Shown one piece after another: positions 14,878 to 22,564 of a DNA stretch of 36,022 nt. The DNA comes from TMED69 sp036130055. Its GTDB lineage: Bacteria > Pseudomonadota > Gammaproteobacteria > Ga0077536. A model generated the notes under the pieces. The model ran no database searches. It worked only from the letters and a program-made list of their open reading frames with translations, and was not told the origin of the DNA. The position numbers and the translations under genes are program-made. Numbering within the stretch: position 1 is the stretch's first letter; each line of letters opens with the position of its first letter. The stretch is from the NCBI GenBank assembly GCA_036130055.1, contig JAYYOR010000012.1, positions 1 to 36,022 on the forward strand, in the 5' to 3' direction.

Positions 14878-15730
14878 AGGAATCTTCTGCCAGAAAACCA
14901 ATTGTTAACTCAATAAACTCATTTCGTCGATCGTGATGCACCCAATGTCCAGAATTATCAAAAATTTTAACCTTTGCATTTCTAAACAACTTCGCCCGGC
15001 CAGTCTCAATTGGATCCTCATGCCAACTATCTTTGCCACCAACCAAAAACGTAGGACATGTTATTTGAGCCCAAAGTTTGTTTAATTCATTTTGAGGTAT
15101 GTCATATGGTGGCCAGTTCCGTACGTAATTGTCGAACTTCCACGAATAGGTTCCATCCTCGTTTTGTTTTATCCCATGTCTAGTAAGATGTTCGGCCGTA
15201 TCGGTAGATAAATGTGAATTAGCAGCGCTCATTCGCTCAACCGCATCATCAAAAGTTTTATACTTTTTAACATTTCGAGAAGATAGTGAATGTCTTTGCT
15301 CAATCCAAGAGTTTAGCCTCTCGATAATTGAATTTTTTTGTGATAAACCCAACCCTTCAATCGCAATTAGTTTATTTATTCTGTCCGGATAAAGCCCCGT
15401 ATACCTTAAAGCTATCATCGCGCCCAAGGAATGTGCCACGACACTTACGGGGGAGAGTGACTGTTGACTAATTAACTGATCTAAATCATAAAGATAGCCA
15501 GCCATCTGATAATTACCATCATTTACCCATTCACTATCTCCATGACCGCGGAGATCGGGTGCAATGACACGCCACTCCTTACACAGTTTTTTGGCTACCC
15601 AATCCCAACTCCTGGAATGATCGCGCCCACCGTGCAAAAGTATTACGGGTCTATTTGATTTTTTTCCCCACTCTACGTACTGTAGTCTTAATCTTTGAGA
15701 ATAGTAAACCTGGGAACTAGGTAATTCCAT
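14876..15730 (-). CDS. Alpha/beta hydrolase
   Basis: About 284 residues from the ATG at 15730; a TTG start at 15763 would overlap the upstream gene further. It has a typical alpha/beta hydrolase fold: oxyanion segment LLHGGRDHSRSW (~31-42), APDLRGHGDSE (~57-67), the nucleophile elbow A-H-S101-L-G, a late acid in GGKDSW and a catalytic His in SGHWVHHD. The usual first Gly of the elbow is Ala, which is tolerated in the family. It could be an esterase, epoxide hydrolase or C-C bond hydrolase; the substrate is not deducible. It overlaps the end of the acyl-CoA dehydrogenase gene by 14 bp, so the two are cotranscribed. Confidence 0.85.
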   Translation of the reverse strand: MELPSSQVYYSQRLRLQYVEWGKKSNRPVILLHGGRDHSRSWDWVAKKLCKEWRVIAPDLRGHGDSEWVNDGNYQMAGYLYDLDQLISQQSLSPVSVVAHSLGAMIALRYTGLYPDRINKLIAIEGLGLSQKNSIIERLNSWIEQRHSLSSRNVKKYKTFDDAVERMSAANSHLSTDTAEHLTRHGIKQNEDGTYSWKFDNYVRNWPPYDIPQNELNKLWAQITCPTFLVGGKDSWHEDPIETGRAKLFRNAKVKIFDNSGHWVHHDRRNEFIELTIGFLAEDS

Positions 15731-17504
15731 CTGAAACAACATCCTTAAGAAGAGTAACGTCAATTTTTTTTATATTTTTCAAAAGAAACTCTGACTCAGA
15801 CAAAATTTGATTGAAGAAAAATTTACCAGTAGCGATTTTTTTATTCATAAAAATTCTATTAGCTTCATCACTGACATCAAGTTTAGTTGTACCGATTATC
15901 ATTCGCAGCCAAATATAGCCAAACATAATGTGTCCACACAATCTTAAAAAATAAACTGCACTCGCTTCAATTAATTTCACATTATTGTCGCAATGATTCT
16001 TTTTGAGCCACTCCACAGCTTCTTTCAAATCAATAAGGGCTTTTTCCACTGCTATTATGTATTCATTATTTTCTTTAAAGAAAATTTCTTTTTTTAAATT
16101 GTCAATGAGTCGAGTAATTAAATTAATAGATTGACCGCCATCCGCGAGGACTTTCCTAAAAACTAGATCCATTGCTTGAATACTATTTGTACCCTCATAA
16201 ATCATTGCTACTCTTACATCTCTCACAAACTGTTCAATTTCATAATCAGTTATATAACCATAACCCCCAAAACACTGGAGAGCCTCGCTAGCTTTAGTAA
16301 AAGCATTGTCGGTAAAATAAGCTTTCACTATTGGCGTGAGAAACTCCACCAATCGTTTAGCCTCGATTTTAGAAATTCCCTCAAAATTTTCGTCCTCAAT
16401 GTCCATCAAAAAAGCAGTCCAAAGCGCTAGCGCCCTTGCACCCTCGGTAAAGCAATTCATTCCGGCAATAATTCGCTTGATGTCTGGATGGTTTATAATA
16501 GGAATAGGCCCTAGCTCGCCACCTCTTTCTCTTCCTTGACGTCTCAAATTTGAATAATTTAAGGCTTTTTGTCTTGCAACCTCCGAAATCGCGAGACCCT
16601 GCATACCGGTTTGAAGCCTCGCGACATTCATCATAACAAACATTGAATTTAAGCCTTTATTTTTTTCGCCTATTAAGTAACCCTCAGCTTCCTCATAAAA
16701 TATTTCACAGGTTGCATTACCATGTATACCCATTTTTTTTTCAACTTTCGTACACTTAAGATTATTTCGTTTGCCCAGATTACCACCCTCATCTACAATG
16801 AATTTTGGCACTATGAACATCGACAATCCTTTTGTATTTTTAGATTCTCCTGGGATTCTAGCTAATACCAAGTGAATAATGTTTTCAGTGAGATCATGCT
16901 CCCCACTCGATATAAATATTTTTGTCCCAGAAATTTTGTAAGTACCATCATCCTGGGGTTCTGCTTTGGACCTTATCAACCCAAGATCTGTACCGCACTG
17001 GGGTTCGGTAAGATTCATTGTGCCCGACCAAACTCCTTCCACCATTTTTGGAATATAGGTTTCTTTTTGAGCTAAAGTGCCAACACTTGATATAGTAAGA
17101 ACCGCATCCTGCGTTAATCCTGGGTACATCGAAAAAGCCATATTTGCTGATATGCTATATTCTTCGAAGGCCGTTGAGATAATTGTGGGCAAACCCTGCC
17201 CACCGAATTCTAATGGGGCACCTAGGTTATTCCAGCCACCTTTACAAAATTCATGATAAACCTCCCTAAAACCCGGTGGGGTAGATACGGAATGATCTTT
17301 GTGTAAGACACATCCGTGGTGGTCGCCTATTTTATTTAAAGGGTATATTTCACTCTCTACGAATCTACTTCCTTGCTCAAGAATAATTGTAATATCTTCT
17401 TTGGAAAGATTAGAAAATCGACCCTTACCTAAATAACTATCTACATTCAAAACTTCGTTTAAGATAAAAAGGGTATCCCGTATAGGCGTTTTATAACCCG
17501 ACAA
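15717..17504 (-). CDS. Acyl-CoA dehydrogenase, DmdC-like, with C-terminal extension
   Basis: A 595-residue FAD-dependent acyl-CoA dehydrogenase of the long class with an extra C-terminal helical domain. Landmarks: MNLTEPQCGTDLGLI (FAD/substrate region, ~162-176), KISGTKIFIS, the ALQCFGGYGYITDYEIEQFVRD segment and the catalytic base Glu437 in MIYEGTNSIQ. Size and architecture match 3-methylmercaptopropionyl-CoA dehydrogenase (DmdC) of DMSP degradation, but the same architecture serves other short or branched acyl-CoAs, so DmdC is only a suggestion. No other dmd gene (dmdA, B, D) lies in the window. It is first in a two-gene unit with the alpha/beta hydrolase. Confidence 0.88.
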   Translation of the reverse strand: MSGYKTPIRDTLFILNEVLNVDSYLGKGRFSNLSKEDITIILEQGSRFVESEIYPLNKIGDHHGCVLHKDHSVSTPPGFREVYHEFCKGGWNNLGAPLEFGGQGLPTIISTAFEEYSISANMAFSMYPGLTQDAVLTISSVGTLAQKETYIPKMVEGVWSGTMNLTEPQCGTDLGLIRSKAEPQDDGTYKISGTKIFISSGEHDLTENIIHLVLARIPGESKNTKGLSMFIVPKFIVDEGGNLGKRNNLKCTKVEKKMGIHGNATCEIFYEEAEGYLIGEKNKGLNSMFVMMNVARLQTGMQGLAISEVARQKALNYSNLRRQGRERGGELGPIPIINHPDIKRIIAGMNCFTEGARALALWTAFLMDIEDENFEGISKIEAKRLVEFLTPIVKAYFTDNAFTKASEALQCFGGYGYITDYEIEQFVRDVRVAMIYEGTNSIQAMDLVFRKVLADGGQSINLITRLIDNLKKEIFFKENNEYIIAVEKALIDLKEAVEWLKKNHCDNNVKLIEASAVYFLRLCGHIMFGYIWLRMIIGTTKLDVSDEANRIFMNKKIATGKFFFNQILSESEFLLKNIKKIDVTLLKDVVSDGIT

Positions 17505-17742
17505 TTCAAGCTCCTAATTTCTTGGATAAAAACAAATGTCTAATTTTATTATGTGATGAATTTTGCATATTGTAAAATCTCTTTATGCTATTGAAACACA
17601 GTACAGCTGCAACAACCGAACCGCCAGAAAAATTACTAAACAATCGAGGATATCAATTAAAAAACTAGTTAATGATAGTCGATAATAAAAAAAAATTATA
17701 TAATTTTGGTTTTCTATATTTGATTATTCTTAGGATCAAGCA

Positions 17743-18957
17743 GTGCAGTGTGAAATAATTGCGATCGGTACAGAACTATTATTGGGTCAAATTCAAGACA
17801 CTAACTCATCTTGGCTGGGGGAAAACCTAGCTCTTGTTGGTATCGACAATTACTATCAAACAAAAATTGGAGACAATGAGCAGAGAATCATTGAGGCAAT
17901 CCGCCTGGCTCTAACTAGAAGCGATGCAATTATTTGCTGCGGGGGTCTTGGACCTACACAAGACGATATCACTAGAGAATCAATAGCTAAAGCCACCGAA
18001 ACCAAACTCTATTTGGATGAAGAAGTCGCTAAAAAAATTGAACTGATGTTTTCTTCTCGAGGTCGGCACATGACACCTAATAATTTGAAGCAAGCAATGA
18101 TACCAGAGGGAGGTAAGGCTATTGATGACCAGCCCGGAACCGCACCTGGCATCATTTTACCTGTTAAAAATAAAGTGATCTATGCAGTTCCTGGAGTACC
18201 TTATGAGTTGAAGCAAATAATGCGGTCTACGATTCTCCCAGACCTAAAAAAACGGTCTGGGTCAAAAACAATAATAAAAAGCAGAACTTTACGCACTTGG
18301 GGTCACACAGAGTCAAAACTCGCTGAACTTTTAGAAACAAAAATTAAGCAACTAGACCAGACACCTAACACGACTCTTGCGTTTCTAGCTTCAGGTATTG
18401 AAGGTTTGAAATTACGGATCACGGTAAAAGGTAAAGATGAAAAACAAATTATTGAAAAATTAAATGATGAGGAAAGAGAAATAAGAACTATCATTGGGGA
18501 CGTTGTTTTTGGCATCAATGAAGAAACAATAGAGGAGAGGATAGCCAAAAACCTACAAGAAAAAAATCTTACATTATCAATAGTTGAGATTGCAACTGAT
18601 GGACTTGCCTCTACAAGATTAGGAAAGGTTGATCAAAATGGGCAATACTTCAAAGGTAGCATTGTTCCCAAATCCAACTCGTCAAAAGAGCAACTATTGT
18701 CACTAAATCAAACCAATCAAAATAACTCAGAAAATTTAAAACTTGCTAACGCTGTCAGAGTCTTTTTTGGGACAGACATTGGACTTGCAATTACTTTTTC
18801 GGAAGAGGAAGGAGTAAATTATTTAGCAATTTCAAGTAATAAAATTGAGATTGAGGAACCAATGAAGTTGCCTGGAGACGGAGTTAGGGTATCACAATTC
18901 AGTGTGATAACCGCCCTAAATTTATTGAGATTACAAATAGAAAATAATCTAATCTAA
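17743..18957 (+). CDS. cinA: CinA family protein with degenerate amidase domain
   Basis: A 404-residue protein starting at a GTG with AGGATC upstream. The N-terminal MoCF/COG1058 domain (1 to ~170) is intact: IIAIGTELLLGQIQDTNS, CCGGLGPTQDD and the GVPYELKQIM segment, expected to bind nucleotide and act as ADP-ribose pyrophosphatase. The C-terminal domain corresponds to nicotinamide-nucleotide amidase PncC but has lost key residues. The usual E-S-C-T-G-G nucleophile segment reads E-I-A-T-D-G here, and the Gly-rich GIAGPGG segment is replaced by an unrelated run, although the S-N-x-x-K stretch is partly kept. NMN deamidation is therefore unlikely. Its end overlaps the convergent ogt-alkA gene by 9 bp. 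Confidence 0.88.
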   Translation: MQCEIIAIGTELLLGQIQDTNSSWLGENLALVGIDNYYQTKIGDNEQRIIEAIRLALTRSDAIICCGGLGPTQDDITRESIAKATETKLYLDEEVAKKIELMFSSRGRHMTPNNLKQAMIPEGGKAIDDQPGTAPGIILPVKNKVIYAVPGVPYELKQIMRSTILPDLKKRSGSKTIIKSRTLRTWGHTESKLAELLETKIKQLDQTPNTTLAFLASGIEGLKLRITVKGKDEKQIIEKLNDEEREIRTIIGDVVFGINEETIEERIAKNLQEKNLTLSIVEIATDGLASTRLGKVDQNGQYFKGSIVPKSNSSKEQLLSLNQTNQNNSENLKLANAVRVFFGTDIGLAITFSEEEGVNYLAISSNKIEIEEPMKLPGDGVRVSQFSVITALNLLRLQIENNLI

Positions 18958-20124
18958 ATCATTAACAAATCGTAAATCTGAAATATTGTAATCATTAAGG
19001 CGCCATAAATACCAAGATGCAACTCCTCTATATGGGGACCATTTATCGGTTATCGCAATACCTTTTTTTGAATCTATATCAACTCCATAAAATTTCTTGA
19101 AACCTTTTTTTACGCCTAGATCTCCACTCGGAAAAGTATCTAGACGCCGCAAGTAGAATAATTTTATAACATCACAAGTCCATCGACCTATTCCTTTTAT
19201 TTTAATCAGCAAATCATCAATTTGATCATCAGAAAATAATTTTAATGATTCATTAGAAGGGAAATAATTATTAATAAATAAATCAGCTACTCTTTTTATT
19301 GAATCGATTTTTTTAGTTGATAAACCGCAATCTTTTAAGTCCTTATTTTTTGATAGTAAAATTCGTTTAGGTGTTATCCTATAATTCAAAGTTTTGGATA
19401 ACTTCATGAAAATTGACTGAGCCGCCTTCACACTAAGCTGCTGACCAACTATGGTTCTTACCAATATTTGGAAAAATGTAGCACTGTCGTTGCGAAAAAG
19501 AGCCGGAGGGCCATGAAACTGTATTACTTTTTTCAATTTAGAGTCCCGCTGAGCTATGTGATCTGATCCCTGAACAAGCTCATGAACCAAGATGTTTGAG
19601 AAATTTAGCCCAGTTTCCCTATAAAGAAGAAATGCCTGCCAAAATGTCCCACCTTGTGGCGAATATCCAATTAAAGCTCCATTTGAAGCAACGACTCTGT
19701 GGCAAGGTATGAATAAAGGAGTTAAATTTTTTTTCAGAGCCTGACCTACCGCGCGAGCTCCGTTTGAATAACCAAGCTCTTGACTTATTTCAAGATAAGA
19801 TTTTGTCTGTCCCAAAGGGATCAATTTTACTAAATCAAAGATATCTTTTTGAAAATCCGAATAAACACTATCATAGCTTTGTTTAAATTTAATATTTATT
19901 GGTTTCGCACACTCCAAGTAACTGGTCAGTTGAGTGGATAAAGGGCCAACATACTGGTCTAACTCTTGTTTTTTTATATTTGCAGAAAAACCCGTACAAT
20001 TATTAAGCGATGCCATCGGAGTGGAAGATGGAAAATTTAGCTTTAGCAAACGATTTTCTTTCCAGATTAAGGTAAAAGTACCGAATTTTGTTTTTACAAA
20101 ATTATAAAACATAAAAATTTCCAT
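18949..20124 (-). CDS. Fused O6-alkylguanine-DNA alkyltransferase and AlkA-type glycosylase
   Basis: A 391-residue two-domain DNA repair protein. Residues ~1-172 are an Ogt/MGMT: IPLGQTKSYLEIS, GARAVGQAL and the alkyl-acceptor motif I-P-C141-H-R-V, followed by GYSPQGG. Residues ~195-391 are an HhH-GPD glycosylase of the AlkA/3-methyladenine II type: IVGQQLSVKAA (~226-236), the helix-hairpin-helix IKGIGRWTCD (~309-318) and the catalytic Asp335 in FPSGD. The frame is continuous with a short linker, so this is a true fusion. It would repair O6-methylguanine and N3-methylpurines in one chain. The Ada regulatory zinc domain is absent. Fusions of these activities are known, mainly Ada-AlkA; the Ogt-first order without Ada is uncommon. 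Confidence 0.9.
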   Translation of the reverse strand: MEIFMFYNFVKTKFGTFTLIWKENRLLKLNFPSSTPMASLNNCTGFSANIKKQELDQYVGPLSTQLTSYLECAKPINIKFKQSYDSVYSDFQKDIFDLVKLIPLGQTKSYLEISQELGYSNGARAVGQALKKNLTPLFIPCHRVVASNGALIGYSPQGGTFWQAFLLYRETGLNFSNILVHELVQGSDHIAQRDSKLKKVIQFHGPPALFRNDSATFFQILVRTIVGQQLSVKAAQSIFMKLSKTLNYRITPKRILLSKNKDLKDCGLSTKKIDSIKRVADLFINNYFPSNESLKLFSDDQIDDLLIKIKGIGRWTCDVIKLFYLRRLDTFPSGDLGVKKGFKKFYGVDIDSKKGIAITDKWSPYRGVASWYLWRLNDYNISDLRFVNDLD

Positions 20125-20145
20125 ACTTTTATTAAAAATATTAGC

Positions 20146-20157
20146 CTAACATGTTAG
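20146..20157. promoter_or_regulatory. Short palindrome between divergent genes
   Basis: CTAACATGTTAG is a perfect 12-bp palindrome midway between the ogt-alkA fusion and the carbonic anhydrase gene. It may be an operator, but no matching regulator is encoded nearby and short AT-rich palindromes also arise by chance. Confidence 0.3.
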
Positions 20158-20197
20158 ATTAAATTTTAAAATTTGACATAACGGGATAGTTATATAA

Positions 20198-20719
20198 ATG
20201 AAATACCGACTTGATAACGACAATATCACCATGAGAGGAGATTGTTTTATTGCGGACTCAGCTGTACTTATTGGTAAAGTAATATTAGAAAATGATACAA
20301 GTATATGGTTTGGAACTATCCTAAGAGGTGATAATGAAGTCATTTCAGTTGGAGAGGGAACTAACGTACAGGATCTTTCAGTACTTCATACAGATTTTGG
20401 TTTCCCATTGACCATCGGTAAAGGATGTACGATTGGACACAAAGTGATGCTTCACGGCTGCACTATCGGTGATAACACCTTAATTGGTATCAATTCAGTA
20501 GTTTTAAATGGAGCTAAAATAGGCAAAGATTGTCTCATCGGTGCATGTACGTTAATTCCTGAAGGCAAGAGTATTCCAGACAATAGTCTGGTTATGGGAA
20601 GTCCCGGCAAAGTTGTAAGGCAGCTAAGCGAAGAACAAGTCAAAGGACTGAAAAATTCCGCGGCAAACTACATCGCAAACTTTAAAAGATTCAAGAAAGA
20701 ATTATTAAAAGCAGATTAA
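20198..20719 (+). CDS. Gamma-class carbonic anhydrase family protein (hexapeptide repeat)
   Basis: A 173-residue left-handed beta-helix protein of the YrdA/CaiE/PaaY group. Repeats of the [LIV]-G-x4 type run from about 20 to 135, and a C-terminal helix closes the fold. The three zinc ligands of the gamma carbonic anhydrase trimer are present: His64 in VLHTD, His81 and His86 in GHKVMLHGC, with the diagnostic five-residue spacing. It may interconvert CO2 and bicarbonate or act as a thioesterase-like helper as PaaY does. It is divergent from ogt-alkA and overlaps the end of the convergent acyl-CoA dehydrogenase gene by 4 bp. Confidence 0.92.
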   Translation: MKYRLDNDNITMRGDCFIADSAVLIGKVILENDTSIWFGTILRGDNEVISVGEGTNVQDLSVLHTDFGFPLTIGKGCTIGHKVMLHGCTIGDNTLIGINSVVLNGAKIGKDCLIGACTLIPEGKSIPDNSLVMGSPGKVVRQLSEEQVKGLKNSAANYIANFKRFKKELLKAD

Positions 20720-21939
20720 TCTTGCTTTAACTCACCAGTGTATCTTTTAATTATTTGCTTCCCAAGTGACATCATATGAACTTGATCGGGTCCATCAGCT
20801 TGCCGACAGTATCTAGCATAATTAAACGCATCTGCCATAAAATAATCTTCGGTTAACCCGCCCGCACCATGAATCTGCATACAACGGTCTATGATATTTT
20901 GGACAGCAATAGGCACCGCAATCTTAGCGGCAGCAATTAAATCTCTTGCGTCCTTTGGACCAACTTCATCCATTCTTTTAGCAGTCAAAAGGGTTAATTG
21001 CCTCGCCTGCTCTAACTCAGCGTAAGAACACGCAATATCTTCTCTAACAGATTGATGTTCAGCAAGCTTTTTTCCAAAAGTTTCACGCGAAACTGCTCGC
21101 TTGCATGCCAACTCTAGGGACCTTTGCGCTGCTCCTATCAACCTCATGCAATGATGAATCCTACCAGGTCCTAATCTTCCTTGCGCAATTTCAAAACCTC
21201 TCCCCTCTCCTAGTAACATGTTCTCAACCGGCACCCTGACGTCCTTAAAATGAACCTCTGCATGTCCATGAGGGGCGTCATCGTAACCCAATGTTGTCAG
21301 TGCTCTAACTATTTTTATTCCTTTAGTCTCTTTCGGCACAAGTATTTGACTCTGCTGAAGGTGGCGATTTTCGTTAGAAGGATCTGATTTACCCATTACA
21401 ATAAAAATTTTTGTTCTTTCATACATTGCGTTAGTGATAAACCATTTTTTCCCGTTAATTACATACTCATCACCCTCTCTGAGAATCGTGGTCCTTACAT
21501 TTGTAGCATCACTTGACGCAACATCTGGTTCAGTCATTACGTAGGATGATCTTATTTCTCCGTCTAGAAGAGGAGTCAACCAAAGATCGCGCTGTTCCTG
21601 ATCACCGTATTTCATGAAAACTTCCATATTACCGGTGTCTGGAGCATTGCAGTTGAAAACTTCCGAGCTCCACAGAACTCTCCCCATAATTTCTGCTAAT
21701 GGAGCATAATCAAAATTTGACAGCCCTCCAAATTTTTCAGGAACAAATAGGTTCCATAAACCCTGTGCTTTCGCCTCTGATTTTAACTCATCGACCAAGG
21801 GCAAGGCAGCAAAGCGATTCTTGGCGGTTTGCAAATGTGTGCTGTAGTTGTGTTCATTAGGATATATTGATTTTTCCATAAAATCTGTAAGCCTTTTTTT
21901 TATGGCTACTGGGTTCTCTGTGATATTTGCATATTTCAT
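20716..21939 (-). CDS. Acyl-CoA dehydrogenase, ACAD10/11-like
   Basis: A 407-residue FAD enzyme. Seen: NCNAPDTGNMEVFMKYG (~98-114), MTEPDVASSDATN (FAD/substrate loop), DEYVINGKKWFITNA, RFG-like arginine in GPGRIHHCMRLIGAAQ, and the C-terminal IHGAGGLTEDYF followed by ADGPDQVHM. The DGPD-[EQ]-VH ending is typical of the ACAD10/11 branch, where an Asp replaces the usual Glu base. That branch handles medium to long or hydroxylated acyl-CoAs in animals; bacterial members have varied substrates. It stands alone on the - strand, divergent from the dimethylformamidase operon, and might share its regulation. Confidence 0.9.
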   Translation of the reverse strand: MKYANITENPVAIKKRLTDFMEKSIYPNEHNYSTHLQTAKNRFAALPLVDELKSEAKAQGLWNLFVPEKFGGLSNFDYAPLAEIMGRVLWSSEVFNCNAPDTGNMEVFMKYGDQEQRDLWLTPLLDGEIRSSYVMTEPDVASSDATNVRTTILREGDEYVINGKKWFITNAMYERTKIFIVMGKSDPSNENRHLQQSQILVPKETKGIKIVRALTTLGYDDAPHGHAEVHFKDVRVPVENMLLGEGRGFEIAQGRLGPGRIHHCMRLIGAAQRSLELACKRAVSRETFGKKLAEHQSVREDIACSYAELEQARQLTLLTAKRMDEVGPKDARDLIAAAKIAVPIAVQNIIDRCMQIHGAGGLTEDYFMADAFNYARYCRQADGPDQVHMMSLGKQIIKRYTGELKQD

Positions 21940-22021
21940 AAACTTTCCTGATTTAGCGTAATTTTATTCATCTGATAATGATTATACGGTGTTCCTGCAT
22001 TGAACTAAATACCAGTTAACA

Positions 22022-22050
22022 TTGATGTTGAGAAGAATCCCCAGTTAAGT
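22022..22050 (+). promoter_or_regulatory. Possible promoter of the dimethylformamidase operon
   Basis: TTGATG (22022-22027), 17 bp, TTAAGT (22045-22050). Both hexamers are partial matches. Position fits transcription beginning near 22057, about 60 bp before the GTG start at 22117. No operator-like repeat stands out. Confidence 0.3.
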
Positions 22051-22116
22051 TATTTTATAGACAGTTAATTGCAGGTATTAGACTCGATATCAATATTTCT
22101 AAAAAAGGGGCTATTT

Positions 22117-22551
22117 GTGACAAAAATTAATAATAACAATTTACAAGGAAGGGATATTAAAGAAAATTATTCTTTCAATGCCGTAAACGATTACAACGTC
22201 AAAACTTACCTACTTAGTCACCTAAAAAACAAGAAAGAAAGACAGGAATTAATCGACGAGCATAAACGCTTTCCGAGGGGTGGGCCGACATTACCAGGTA
22301 GCCCACCCCCACTTCAAAGTGGTGTCTTGGCGCAACTTGTCGACTATCTTAGAACACGACCTCAAGCCGGGAAACATACGATCGTCGAAACAATTCCCTG
22401 GAAGGAATACTCGATTGGAACACTTCCGGGAAAAAGGGGAGGAACTGTAAAAATTTCCAAAGAAAAATATGAAACAAGAGAGCAGGCAGAACATGCGATT
22501 TTTAAAAAAAGACTCAAAGCTCTCTGTAAGCAATATGGAATAAATGATTAA
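22117..22551 (+). CDS. dmfA1: N,N-dimethylformamidase small (alpha) subunit
   Basis: About 144 residues from the GTG at 22117, which has AAGGGG six bases upstream; an upstream in-frame TTG (22069) has no ribosome site. The C-terminal half is the recognisable part: PPPLQSGVLAQLVDYLRTRP, GKHTIVETIPWKEYSIGTLPGKRGG and YETREQAEHAIFKKRLKAL, which match my recollection of the ~132-residue DMFase small subunit. The enzyme, an (alpha-beta)n complex, hydrolyses N,N-dimethylformamide to dimethylamine and formate. The large subunit follows after 13 bp. The first ~45 residues are a polar, Asn-rich tail longer than usual. The substrate may be another small amide. Confidence 0.75.
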   Translation: MTKINNNNLQGRDIKENYSFNAVNDYNVKTYLLSHLKNKKERQELIDEHKRFPRGGPTLPGSPPPLQSGVLAQLVDYLRTRPQAGKHTIVETIPWKEYSIGTLPGKRGGTVKISKEKYETREQAEHAIFKKRLKALCKQYGIND

Positions 22552-22564
22552 ATGGAGACTGTAA

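Noticed and set aside
17585..17668. 27-codon frame in the cinA upstream gap
   Set aside because: It starts with ATG but has no ribosome site, no recognisable sequence and is short enough to arise by chance.
20173..20178. TTGACA hexamer before the carbonic anhydrase gene
   Set aside because: A -10 at 16-18 bp spacing would fall on or after the start codon, so it is not a normal promoter for this gene.
21972..21990. GATAATGAT followed by TATAC, a Fur-like half site before the acyl-CoA dehydrogenase
   Set aside because: Only the left half matches the consensus; the right half has almost no agreement, so an iron link is not supported.
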